Below, one piece after another: positions 17,542 to 25,700 of a DNA stretch of 64,000 nt. Position 1 is the first letter of the stretch, and each line of letters starts with the position of its first letter. Below the pieces are notes generated by a model. The model was not told where the DNA came from, ran no database searches, and was given only the letters and a program-made list of their open reading frames with translations. Position numbers and translations under genes: made by a program. This DNA comes from Microbulbifer sp. HZ11 (GTDB lineage Bacteria; Pseudomonadota; Gammaproteobacteria; Pseudomonadales; Cellvibrionaceae): contig NZ_JELR01000005.1 in assembly GCF_000708675.1 (NCBI RefSeq), forward strand, positions 186,001 through 250,000, given 5' to 3'.

Positions 17542-19263
17542 TTATTGGGTTTTACATAAATGCCAGATTCCTGCGGGGGTAGGGGAGTTCGCTCCGAGTT
17601 GAACCTGACCTCCCGCTGCCTGAGCCTGTAGGTGCTCAGGGTCTTGGTCGACGTTAATTACCGCGTAGCCGCCGTCGTTATCGCTGTCGATCAGCTTCCA
17701 GCGCATATTGGTGTTTGAGAAGCTTTGTTGAGTCACGCTGATCAGTGCACCGGAACCATTTGCGGTCAGACGCATGCCATTGGCATCGCTTATGAGGCCA
17801 AATTCACCGTCACTATCCCCGTCCTGCAATATCCAATGGGTAGAACTTCCAGTGTCATTACCGACAGACGCCAGGTCGCCACTGGAGCCCCCTGTCAGCT
17901 GTTGCCCGTACTGTTGGTTGGTCAGGTGATAGGTGCCAGGCTGAGAGCCACTGAGTGTGCCCGACAGGCAGGTCTGTTCCGGCGCTGATGTGAGATGTGT
18001 GCCGACTTCAAATGCGTATAGAGACCCGGAGTTGCTGTTGATTCCGGTGGGTGATGTGGCATAGATGTGATCGATATTTCCAGCGCGCTGAACGGCAATT
18101 CGTTCGATCGAACGTGAGTTATCCAGAATATAGCTGGACCAGCTACCGTCACGCTTTTCCGCGACCATCAACTCTTTGTTATCGGTAACAAAGTAACTGC
18201 GTGCCACTGTGCCGTCGTGAGTGTGGCCCAGTGCGGCGATAGTGTCATCGGTATCAAACAGTAAAGTTTTATCCACCCAGGCAAAGCCATCCCAGCGAAT
18301 CCGGTAGACGTCATAGTCGCGGGGGCCGGCGCTGCCACTTGTGCGATACCGGTAGGTTACGCTGGGTCTGTTTTGCCCGTCTAACGCGAGTTTGGCACTT
18401 TGAATTCCTTTGCCCTGGCTGCTTGTCGAACCGGACTGTTTGACGAACTCTTCGCCTTCCTCAAGTGCCTGATAAAAGAGGCCGGGAGTGGAAAGTGAGA
18501 CTGGCGTGGTCACCACCTGTCCATCCGCAGTGGTGAACTGTCCGCTGGCTGGGGAATATGTCAGGTAGCTGCCATAGTGTCGCATCGGGTTGGTCGCCCC
18601 GGCCGCCCACTGAAAGATGATATGCACCGTGCCGTTGGCATCCACCTTGATATCATCGGGATAGACCATGTCGTTTGGATTGAAGGCAAAGGTCGCTTCG
18701 TGTATCCAGATGTTGGCGCTGTTGTCCCAACGCACCAGCTCACCTTTCCCGCCCTGGCCGCCGGCTCTGTTGCGAACCGCAACATAGACATCACCATTCG
18801 GTGCGGTGGCGGCCACCGGGTAGGTCAGGGATGCGCTACCCGGAATAATGTCGGTACGTCGGCGAATGTCGTCGATGTTCCCCGCGGTGGACGAGCGAAA
18901 ATAGTTCCAGCCGTTGTTATGCAAATCCGTGAAGATGTGGATAAACCCATCGCCATCAACCGCAATGGTCGGCTGATCGTGGCCGAGATCGTCGCCGTGT
19001 TCCCAGATTGTGCCGTCGGCCTGTTTGAGCGCTCCCGTCTCCCACTCACCGGTAGCCCGCCGTACCGCAACGGCGCCCTGATGCTTGGAGTTGCTGGACC
19101 CCGGGGTATTGGCGGCGAAGTAAATTTCTCCTCCCGATATCGCAATGGGTTTCCACCAGCCCGCCTGGTTAGAGCTGTCTACTGTTACCGGCACAGATTC
19201 AACCGCCACCTGCGCCGATGCATAGGCGCTGGCGAGAGCCAGGCCTGTAATCCACTTTTTCAT
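17542..19263 (-). CDS. Secreted BNR_4-type beta-propeller protein with ricin-type C-terminal domain; possible polysaccharide lyase
   Basis: 573 residues. Signal peptide MKKWITGLALASAYASAQ. Residues ~20-430 are a BNR_4-like beta-propeller, as in ulvan lyases of families PL24/PL25. H95 (LGHDQP) and H115 (TDLHNN) are 20 residues apart, and R228/Y230 lie in MRHYGSY; this resembles the His/His/Tyr/Arg arrangement of those lyases. Residues ~440-570 form a ricin-B/CBM13-like lectin domain, closed by Cys pair C434/C570 roughly. The likely role is binding and cutting of an acidic algal polysaccharide outside the cell. An ATAGCAAC motif precedes it and its own terminator follows. Lyase activity is inference. 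Confidence 0.7.
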   Translation of the reverse strand: MKKWITGLALASAYASAQVAVESVPVTVDSSNQAGWWKPIAISGGEIYFAANTPGSSNSKHQGAVAVRRATGEWETGALKQADGTIWEHGDDLGHDQPTIAVDGDGFIHIFTDLHNNGWNYFRSSTAGNIDDIRRRTDIIPGSASLTYPVAATAPNGDVYVAVRNRAGGQGGKGELVRWDNSANIWIHEATFAFNPNDMVYPDDIKVDANGTVHIIFQWAAGATNPMRHYGSYLTYSPASGQFTTADGQVVTTPVSLSTPGLFYQALEEGEEFVKQSGSTSSQGKGIQSAKLALDGQNRPSVTYRYRTSGSAGPRDYDVYRIRWDGFAWVDKTLLFDTDDTIAALGHTHDGTVARSYFVTDNKELMVAEKRDGSWSSYILDNSRSIERIAVQRAGNIDHIYATSPTGINSNSGSLYAFEVGTHLTSAPEQTCLSGTLSGSQPGTYHLTNQQYGQQLTGGSSGDLASVGNDTGSSTHWILQDGDSDGEFGLISDANGMRLTANGSGALISVTQQSFSNTNMRWKLIDSDNDGGYAVINVDQDPEHLQAQAAGGQVQLGANSPTPAGIWHLCKTQ

Positions 19264-19571
19264 TATTAGAATCTCTCATCGACGTTGAGATTTAAATCTA
19301 TAATAGCAACAAAAGTGGTGTCAATACCCGCAGGGCTACCGCTTGATACGCAGTTTTCTGTATGTTTCCTGGAAAATAGCTGGGATTTCAATGGCTTGCA
19401 GAATGTGTGGAATTGTTGTGCGCTTGAATTTATTTCATATATAGCAACATATTGGGCGATCTGCTGTACTGGTGAATCTGTTTGCTGGCAGGTGATACCG
19501 ATGCCACGGCGTGACATCGGTAAATCAGTGAAGGGATTTCGAAAGGGTTGGGTAGCTGTTGGCGAGTGCCG
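19264..19571. promoter_or_regulatory. Promoter region of the beta-propeller gene with two ATAGCAAC motifs
   Basis: 308 bases without a gene. Copy D, AAATCTATAATAGCAAC (19294-19310), overlaps a perfect 12-base palindrome AGATTTAAATCT (19288-19299) about 30 bases upstream of the gene. Copy E, TTTCATATATAGCAAC (19433-19448), lies about 170 bases upstream. Two copies before one gene strengthen the case for a real operator. Confidence 0.5.
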
Positions 19572-20882
19572 TCAGTGCATCTTCAGACGCGGTTTTACGA
19601 ACCGGTTCGCCTGGCCGATTACATACAGCAACATCGCCTTGGGCCAGCCGTGTAGCGCGGCCAGGTGCATCCGGTAGAGGGAGCGGTAGGCGAGCCCGGC
19701 GAGGCGCCCCTCGATGGTGAGGCTGCCCTTGACCAGTCCACCCATCAGGTTGCCCACCGCATCGAACTTCGACAGGGACACCAGTGAGCCGTGGTCCTTG
19801 TAGGTGAACGGCTCCAGTTCAGCTTCGGGGTTTTCAATCAATCGAATCAGGTTGGCGCTGGCGGTCTTGGCCATCTGTTGGGCGGACTGTGCCCGTGGCG
19901 GAACCCGTACGCCGTTGCTGTCTTCGCAACCGGCGCAGTCCCCCAGGGCAAAAATCGCCGGATCATTCTTGCTGCGCAGGGTGGTTTCCACTTCAATCTG
20001 GTTGCGCGGGTTGACCGCGAGGCCATCCAGTTGCTGAAGAAAATCCGGGGCTTTTACGCCCGCGGCCCATACTCGAATGGCTGCGGGAATTTCCTCCCCC
20101 TCTTTGGTGATAAAACCGGTCTGCGTCGCCTCTGCGACCTGGGTGCTGGTGAGTACACGCACTCCGATTTTTGTCAGCTCCTTTTGCGAACTGTTGCCGA
20201 GGCGTTGCGGAAGTGCCGGAAGCAGGTGTGGGCCCGCTTCAATCAGGGTCACCTTGAGATCGCCGTTTTTGATACGCCCGTAGTGGCCCATCTCATGGAC
20301 CGCGTCCACCAGTTCCGCTGCCAGTTCGACCCCGGTCGCGCCCCCACCCACGATGGCGATATGCACGGACTCTGTCACTCGACTTTCCAGCTGCAGAAAC
20401 TGGTCCAGCAGGCGCGTGTGAAATTTCTGTGCCTGCTCGGCACTGTCGAGGAACTGGCAATACTCGCGCACGCCGGGGGTGTGGAAGTCGTTGCTCTGGC
20501 TGCCGAGGGCAAACACCAGGTAGTCGTATTCGAGTTTGCGCGCCGGTACCAGCGGGGTACCGTCTTCACTGCAGACCTCTGCCAGCTCTACGGTTTTGTT
20601 TTCCCGGTCGAGCCCCTGCAGGCTGCCCAGTTCAAACTGGAAACCATTGGCGCGGGCGTGGACCTGATAGTTGAGCGCATCGAGGCTGCTATCCAGCGCA
20701 CCGGTAGCGACCTGGTGCAACAGGGGTTTCCAGATGTGGGTGCGATTTTTATCAACCAGGGTGACCTGGGCCGCGGGGGATTTGTTCTGGCGACGAAAGC
20801 GCCCGAAGGAGAAGTGGCGTCCGAGGCTGGTGGCCAATTGCAGGCCGCCGGCGCCACCGCCAATAATGACGATTTTTTTCAT
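19572..20882 (-). CDS. ndh: Type II NADH dehydrogenase
   Basis: 436 residues from ATG 20882 (AGGAAA upstream; a longer reading frame begins at 20930). It transfers electrons from NADH to quinone without proton pumping, as a peripheral inner-membrane flavoprotein. It has the FAD dinucleotide fold IIGGGAGGLQLATSLG at residues 4-19, the HIWKPLLHQVATG block typical of NDH-2, a second Rossmann motif IVGGGATGVELAAEL for NADH, and ALGDCAG for the FAD ribityl. The C-terminal amphipathic helix expected for membrane binding is present (GWPKAMLLYVIGQANRFV). Alone, not in an operon with clear partners. Confidence 0.92.
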   Translation of the reverse strand: MKKIVIIGGGAGGLQLATSLGRHFSFGRFRRQNKSPAAQVTLVDKNRTHIWKPLLHQVATGALDSSLDALNYQVHARANGFQFELGSLQGLDRENKTVELAEVCSEDGTPLVPARKLEYDYLVFALGSQSNDFHTPGVREYCQFLDSAEQAQKFHTRLLDQFLQLESRVTESVHIAIVGGGATGVELAAELVDAVHEMGHYGRIKNGDLKVTLIEAGPHLLPALPQRLGNSSQKELTKIGVRVLTSTQVAEATQTGFITKEGEEIPAAIRVWAAGVKAPDFLQQLDGLAVNPRNQIEVETTLRSKNDPAIFALGDCAGCEDSNGVRVPPRAQSAQQMAKTASANLIRLIENPEAELEPFTYKDHGSLVSLSKFDAVGNLMGGLVKGSLTIEGRLAGLAYRSLYRMHLAALHGWPKAMLLYVIGQANRFVKPRLKMH

Positions 20883-21110
20883 ATCAGAGTTTCCTGTAGA
20901 GCTTAAAAATAATTCGGCTCTTCGCGGCACTCTGTGAGACCCATTTCGTTCTTGTCCCGGTTTACCCCGGGGATTTTATGCCGCCAGTATTGCTGCCGTG
21001 CCGGTATTTGGCAATGGTTTAATGGTTTCATGAGAAATGGTTACGGGCTGCAAGCTCCGCAAAGTACGCCGTTCAGTGCGGGGGCGAATACTTAGCCTGG
21101 CTGTCAGTTC
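20883..21110. other. Intergenic region between two minus-strand oxidoreductase genes
   Basis: About 228 bases holding the ndh leader. No gene or clear terminator is seen. It runs into the 21-bp minisatellite. Confidence 0.4.
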
Positions 21111-21236
21111 GTTGCCGAAGGCTCTTCGTGTGTCGCCGAAGGCTCTTATTTTGTGGCTGAAGGCTCTTAGTTTGTCGCTGAAGGCTCTTAGTTTGTCGCT
21201 GATGGCTCTCAGTTTGTCGCTGATGGCTCTTTCTGT
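21111..21236. repeat. 21-bp minisatellite, six tandem copies
   Basis: Six consecutive 21-base units (consensus GTCGCTGAAGGCTCTTAGTTT) with only a few differences; units 4 and 3 differ at one or two bases. The array begins inside the last codons of the upstream minus-strand flavoprotein gene and runs past its stop. On the minus strand each unit reads Glu-Pro-Ser-Ala-Thr-Asn/Lys followed in most units by an in-frame stop. Copy-number change would therefore leave the protein unchanged. Confidence 0.9.
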
Positions 21237-22432
21237 ACCGGTGTTGTGGGAGCGTTGGCCACAACCTCAGAGGGGGCGGCGTCAGCCTCTTCCGTTCGCG
21301 GTAGTGACAACTGGCTGATCCGGTTGATGAAGCGGCGCTCGAGAAATTCTTTGCAGTGCGCGAACGCAGGGCCCGCCGCTGCCAAGCCACCGCAGGCGGC
21401 AATCGCTCCTGAGGAACCGCAGGAAAGCAGGCGTAACCATTGGCGACGGGGGCGATAAGGCTTGAGAGGTTGTGCCCGAAGTGCCGCGCACAAGTTGTGA
21501 AACAGTGTGGCCCCTTGATTGCAGGCTTCGGCCGCGGACTTGGGCAGCTGTCGGGATGTACTCGCTATATCTCCCACCGCAAAAATATGGGGGTGGCTGT
21601 GGGATCGCAGGTCGTCGTCAACCTGTACGAAGCCACGTTCATCCACCGCAATACCCGTTTGAGTGAGCCATGGGGGCGCAGTGGGCTCCGTGCACAGTAG
21701 TGCTCTGTCAATGGGTATAAAGCGGCCTTCGTCGCTGTAGATACCCCGGGCGGTAATCTCCGCTACCCGCCAGCGGTTGTGGCTGTAGACCTTTAATCTG
21801 CCCATCTCCCTTGCGGCCAGCTGGCGTGCCAACAATGGGTACCCGGCGGGTGTTTTGTTTCCAGCGTGCACCAGGTGAATCTCTACTCTGCCGCTGTAAA
21901 CCGGTTCCTCCAATGCGCTCGCCATGGCCATGGCCAGTTCAAAACCGCCGGCGCCACCGCCGATAACACCCAGTTTCAGTGGGCGGCGCTCACTGCTTAT
22001 CTGCTGCCGTAATTGTTCCCAGTAACGTAAAAACTGTCCGATGGGTTTGACCGGAATTGCGTGCTCTGCGCCGGGAATGCGGTGGCAGGATGTGGCACCG
22101 ACGGCCAGAGACAGAAAGTCGAACGAAAGGTCCGGCTGCCCCAGCAAGGACACGCGATTTTGCTCTGGATCGATATTGTGTGCACAAGCCTGGATAAAAC
22201 GCGCGCCCGCCGCGCGACACAGACGTGCCAGGTCGATGTGGGTGTCGCTTAGGGAATACTGGCCGGCGATCATACCCGGCATCATGGGGGAGTAGGTGCT
22301 TACCACCTGAGATGAAACCAGGGTCAGGCGTACGTCTGCTACGGGGTTGATTGCCCACCGCCGCAGCAATTCCAGGTGGCCGTGACCGCCGCCGATCAAT
22401 ACCACGTCCTGACTGAGGGGTTGCTTGTGCAT
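21209..22432 (-). CDS. FAD-dependent pyridine-nucleotide oxidoreductase, SelD-N-terminal type
   Basis: 407 residues from ATG 22432 (AAGGAA upstream). FAD-binding motif VVLIGGGHGHLELLRRW near the start, a second fold GVIGGGAGGFELAMAM, and HIFAVGDIA for FAD. The GGGHxH form and the overall length fit the NDH-like domain found fused to, or next to, selenide-water dikinase (SelD). No selD is in the window. The substrate is unknown; it probably reduces a quinone or low-molecular acceptor. The last residues QKEPSATN are encoded by the minisatellite. A general NDH-2-like role is the alternative. Confidence 0.75.
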   Translation of the reverse strand: MHKQPLSQDVVLIGGGHGHLELLRRWAINPVADVRLTLVSSQVVSTYSPMMPGMIAGQYSLSDTHIDLARLCRAAGARFIQACAHNIDPEQNRVSLLGQPDLSFDFLSLAVGATSCHRIPGAEHAIPVKPIGQFLRYWEQLRQQISSERRPLKLGVIGGGAGGFELAMAMASALEEPVYSGRVEIHLVHAGNKTPAGYPLLARQLAAREMGRLKVYSHNRWRVAEITARGIYSDEGRFIPIDRALLCTEPTAPPWLTQTGIAVDERGFVQVDDDLRSHSHPHIFAVGDIASTSRQLPKSAAEACNQGATLFHNLCAALRAQPLKPYRPRRQWLRLLSCGSSGAIAACGGLAAAGPAFAHCKEFLERRFINRISQLSLPRTEEADAAPSEVVANAPTTPVQKEPSATN

Positions 22433-22744
22433 GGATTCCTTCCGCACGCCCACCGCAGCTTCTTTTGCGACGGCCGGTCTCTGTGCCGTTTTGATTGAAA
22501 TATAATCAGTGTAACGGTGGTTGGTGGAATAGCACGGTTTCAGCGGAGTCATCGGTGGTATTTGCTGCCGGAATTTTCGCGACAGAGAGGCTTCATTTTA
22601 TTCGGCGGCACCGGGCCGCACTAAATCGCCATTTTGTACGAGCAGGCGACATCTGGATCCGGGCTACTGGTCTTTAATGTAGAGAGCCCGCAATTCCGCC
22701 ACGGTCGCGAGAATTGCGCGAAATACACTGTTCGCCGAGCCTCG
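22433..22744. other. Divergent intergenic region
   Basis: About 310 bases between the flavoprotein gene and the giant plus-strand gene. The plus frame is open from 22634, but the first 37 codons look non-coding and the region probably contains both promoters. No specific site was recognised. Confidence 0.4.
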
Positions 22745-25700
22745 ATGTCTAACTCACCACACGATTTACCGCCAGTATCCCCCGCAAGGGACGCACAGCG
22801 CAGAGGCGTGCATCGCGTTATGTGGATTCTGGTGGCGATTCTGCTGGTGATCACTGGCATTAACTTCTTTCTGTCGATTTACCTGCCCGGCAAGGTGCAG
22901 CGGTGGTTGCACCAACATGGCCTGGAAGCCCAGATACAGCATATAGACGTGTCGTTGCCCCGGTTGCATGCGCACCTGCAGGGAGTGGAGGTGCGCAACC
23001 AGTATGAGCGGGGATTTCGCGTGCGCGAAGCGACACTGGGCCTTAGCTGGTGGCACCTGCTAAGGGGGAATATCCACGTCAAACTGGTTGAGCTCGACGG
23101 CGCCTACATGGATCTTGAGTCCACACCGGGCAAGCGTGGTCGGGTTTGGGAAATCGGTGGCTGGCATCTGGCGGAAGGTGACAAGAAGCCGAAAAACTGG
23201 CGAGTTGATCTCACTGCGGCGACATTGCGCGACAGTGTGGTGTGCTATCAACACAAACCTCAGTGGACCAGTCCCAGCTGTGTGCGGATTGGCAAACTGG
23301 TCCTGGATGACTTTTTTGTCAGTGGATTTCGCGAAGCCAGCGAGGCGTTGAAATTCGATATCGGCGCCGCGGATCTGCGTGTGGAAAACTTGCTGGCCTG
23401 GGATGAATTTGCGAACAACGTCTCCCGTTATGGGCTGAGCCGTCGGGTGCAAGAGGCGGGTGAGGGGGATATGCGTAAATCCCCTGAAGAAAACCCGACT
23501 CTGGCACTGGTTGCTTTACGCAGTCAGCACATCCACTTTGCGCGGCCGGGCAATGCGTTGCGCACCGAAGAGCTGTTTGCGCACAAGTTTGCGGGGTGCC
23601 CCCCTGACCGCTGGGCAGAAGCCATTCCTGCGCTAAAACGCATCGCCGGGCATTGCGGCATAGCTCGCCGTCTTGAACTGCGGGGCTCGGCACTATTCAC
23701 CTTTGGGGCAAAATCCGAAATTGCCTGGCACCGCCTGAGTGGGGAGGAAGTACGGCTGCGCTATCGCAATCGGCGCTATCCCAACTGGTATACACAGACC
23801 ATTGCGCTGAACAGCTTTGACTTTCAGCGCCAGGATAAATCACTAGGCTGGGAGAGTGGGGGTGCCAGCGGATTCTCGTGGTGCCCGAATGCGTGGCGCG
23901 AGGATGCGCATCACTACTGCGTTCGCGCCGGCGTACTGAACCTGCCGCGAGCAACGGAATTTCGCTGGCGCAACGGATTTGCGGTGGACCTTGTCGAGGC
24001 CAGTCTCAGCGAGGGCAGGCTGGTGGATATGGCCACCAAGGTTCAGGATGCGCGCGCCCTGACCCTGAATCAGTTGCGCCTGGGTTCCCTGCAGTACCGC
24101 AACGATACACGCCAGCTCGGCTTGTATCAGGCACAGCTGGATGTAGCCAACGGCTGTTTGCCCGGGGGGCTGCTCGGTACCGCGAATCACTGTATCCACC
24201 TGTCGCAGTTGCAGATGGCGGAAGGTTTTTCCGTACAGTTTCCACGGAGCCTGGCCTCCGGTGGGCGGCCGGCACAGACCTGGGCACTGCTCAGTGATGC
24301 CTTGTCGCTGCAAAGCTTTCGTATTGCAGGAACGCAATCGGGCTCAGCGGACAGTGCACGCACATTACAGCCCGATCACCGGTTGGAACTCGCCGAACTT
24401 GAGTGGGCGCGCCTGAATCTTGTGCCCGGGGAGCGTGAGTTCCTCGCCGAAGACTTCGCGTTGAAATCTCTATCCGGCTGTATGCCCGAGGGGGTCCTGC
24501 CTCAGCGCCTGTCCCCTCTGTGCGGGCGGATGAATGCGCTGGAAGGGAAGGGCAATTTCATTCTGCGCAGTAAAGCGTCTGATACCGACACCGCATCACC
24601 CTACCTCATTCTCGGCGAGCTCGCGCTGCAGAGCTTGTTGTTGTCTGATCACCTCATCGGCAACGCCAATCGACAAACAGGGCTCGCGCTGACCGGGTTG
24701 CGTATCGGCCCGGGGCTTTTTCGTCGCAGTAATGCACAGCGCAATCCGGGAGAGTATTTTGCCACGGGGCAGGGGCACTGGTGGGTGATGGAAGAGGACG
24801 GCGTGGCGCTGGAAGGCGAAGTCAGTGAGGCGGTGAGTGGAGAGAAGGGTCAGCTGGTATCCGGATCAACTGACGCGGGTAGCCGGAGCGAGGGTGCGGC
24901 CGCGACAGCAGGGAAAGCCGGTGCGGCTATTGGCAGTCCGATTCAGTTCAGCAGCACGGAACTGGAGCTGGACGCGGTATCACTCGAGCGATTGGACGGC
25001 TGCCTGCCAATGGCGTGGCAGCGAATACTGACTCCCGGTAGCGGGGTGCGTCGCGCGGCCTGTTTCGATATCCACAATCTGAAGCAACAGCAGCCATTGC
25101 ATCTGCAGTTGGAGAGACAGCGCTCTGTCACTGCGCAAAACACGCCGCCAAGCAGCGCTTTCCGGTTTGGAATGCGCGCCGCTGAACTGCGCCTGGACAG
25201 CGCCGAGATCAATACCGCTACCGGGGAGTCCCTGCTGTCGGTGACGCAGCTGCACCTGCCCAAGGCCAACCTGAAATATCAGTCCGCGCCGACAATGGCA
25301 CAGCTGGACGTGCCGGGTGCGGCGCTGGATAGCGCCGACTTCTGTCTGCAAGAGGCCCGCTGTGTACAGATAGAAACCCTGCGCACCGGTGAAACCTTCA
25401 TGCTTGATTACCGGCGGGCCCATTTTCGCGCCGACCTGAATCAGCTGGAGCTGGCGCGCTTCTCTCTCACCGGCGGTCAGAATGAGCTGACTGCGGAAGT
25501 GCGCGATCTTGCCGGGCTTTCCCTGGAAATCGACCTGCCGCGGGGGAGGGCGGCGAGTGCCGACTGGCAGCTGGATTCACTGCACGCCACCCGGCTGGAT
25601 CTGTGTTGGCCGACTACTGGCGACTCGAACGCCATGTGGCCACGTTGTATACGCGGTCGCGATTTATCCTCCGACGGTACCGGGTTGGCAATACAGCAAC

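Noticed and set aside
18577-19269. Open frame antisense to the beta-propeller gene
   Set aside because: Lies over the signal peptide and propeller repeats of the real gene; no supporting start signals.
19791-20906. Long open frame antisense to ndh (371 codons)
   Set aside because: Fully inside a convincing gene on the other strand; composition is that of a shadow frame.
21111-21236. CRISPR array
   Set aside because: Units are directly adjacent with no spacers and only 21 bases long; no cas genes are nearby.
21037-21318. Plus-strand frame with leucine/serine heptads (KALSLSL repeats) over the minisatellite
   Set aside because: The apparent coiled-coil-like protein is the product of translating a 21-base tandem repeat; it has no ribosome site and overlaps the end of a real gene.
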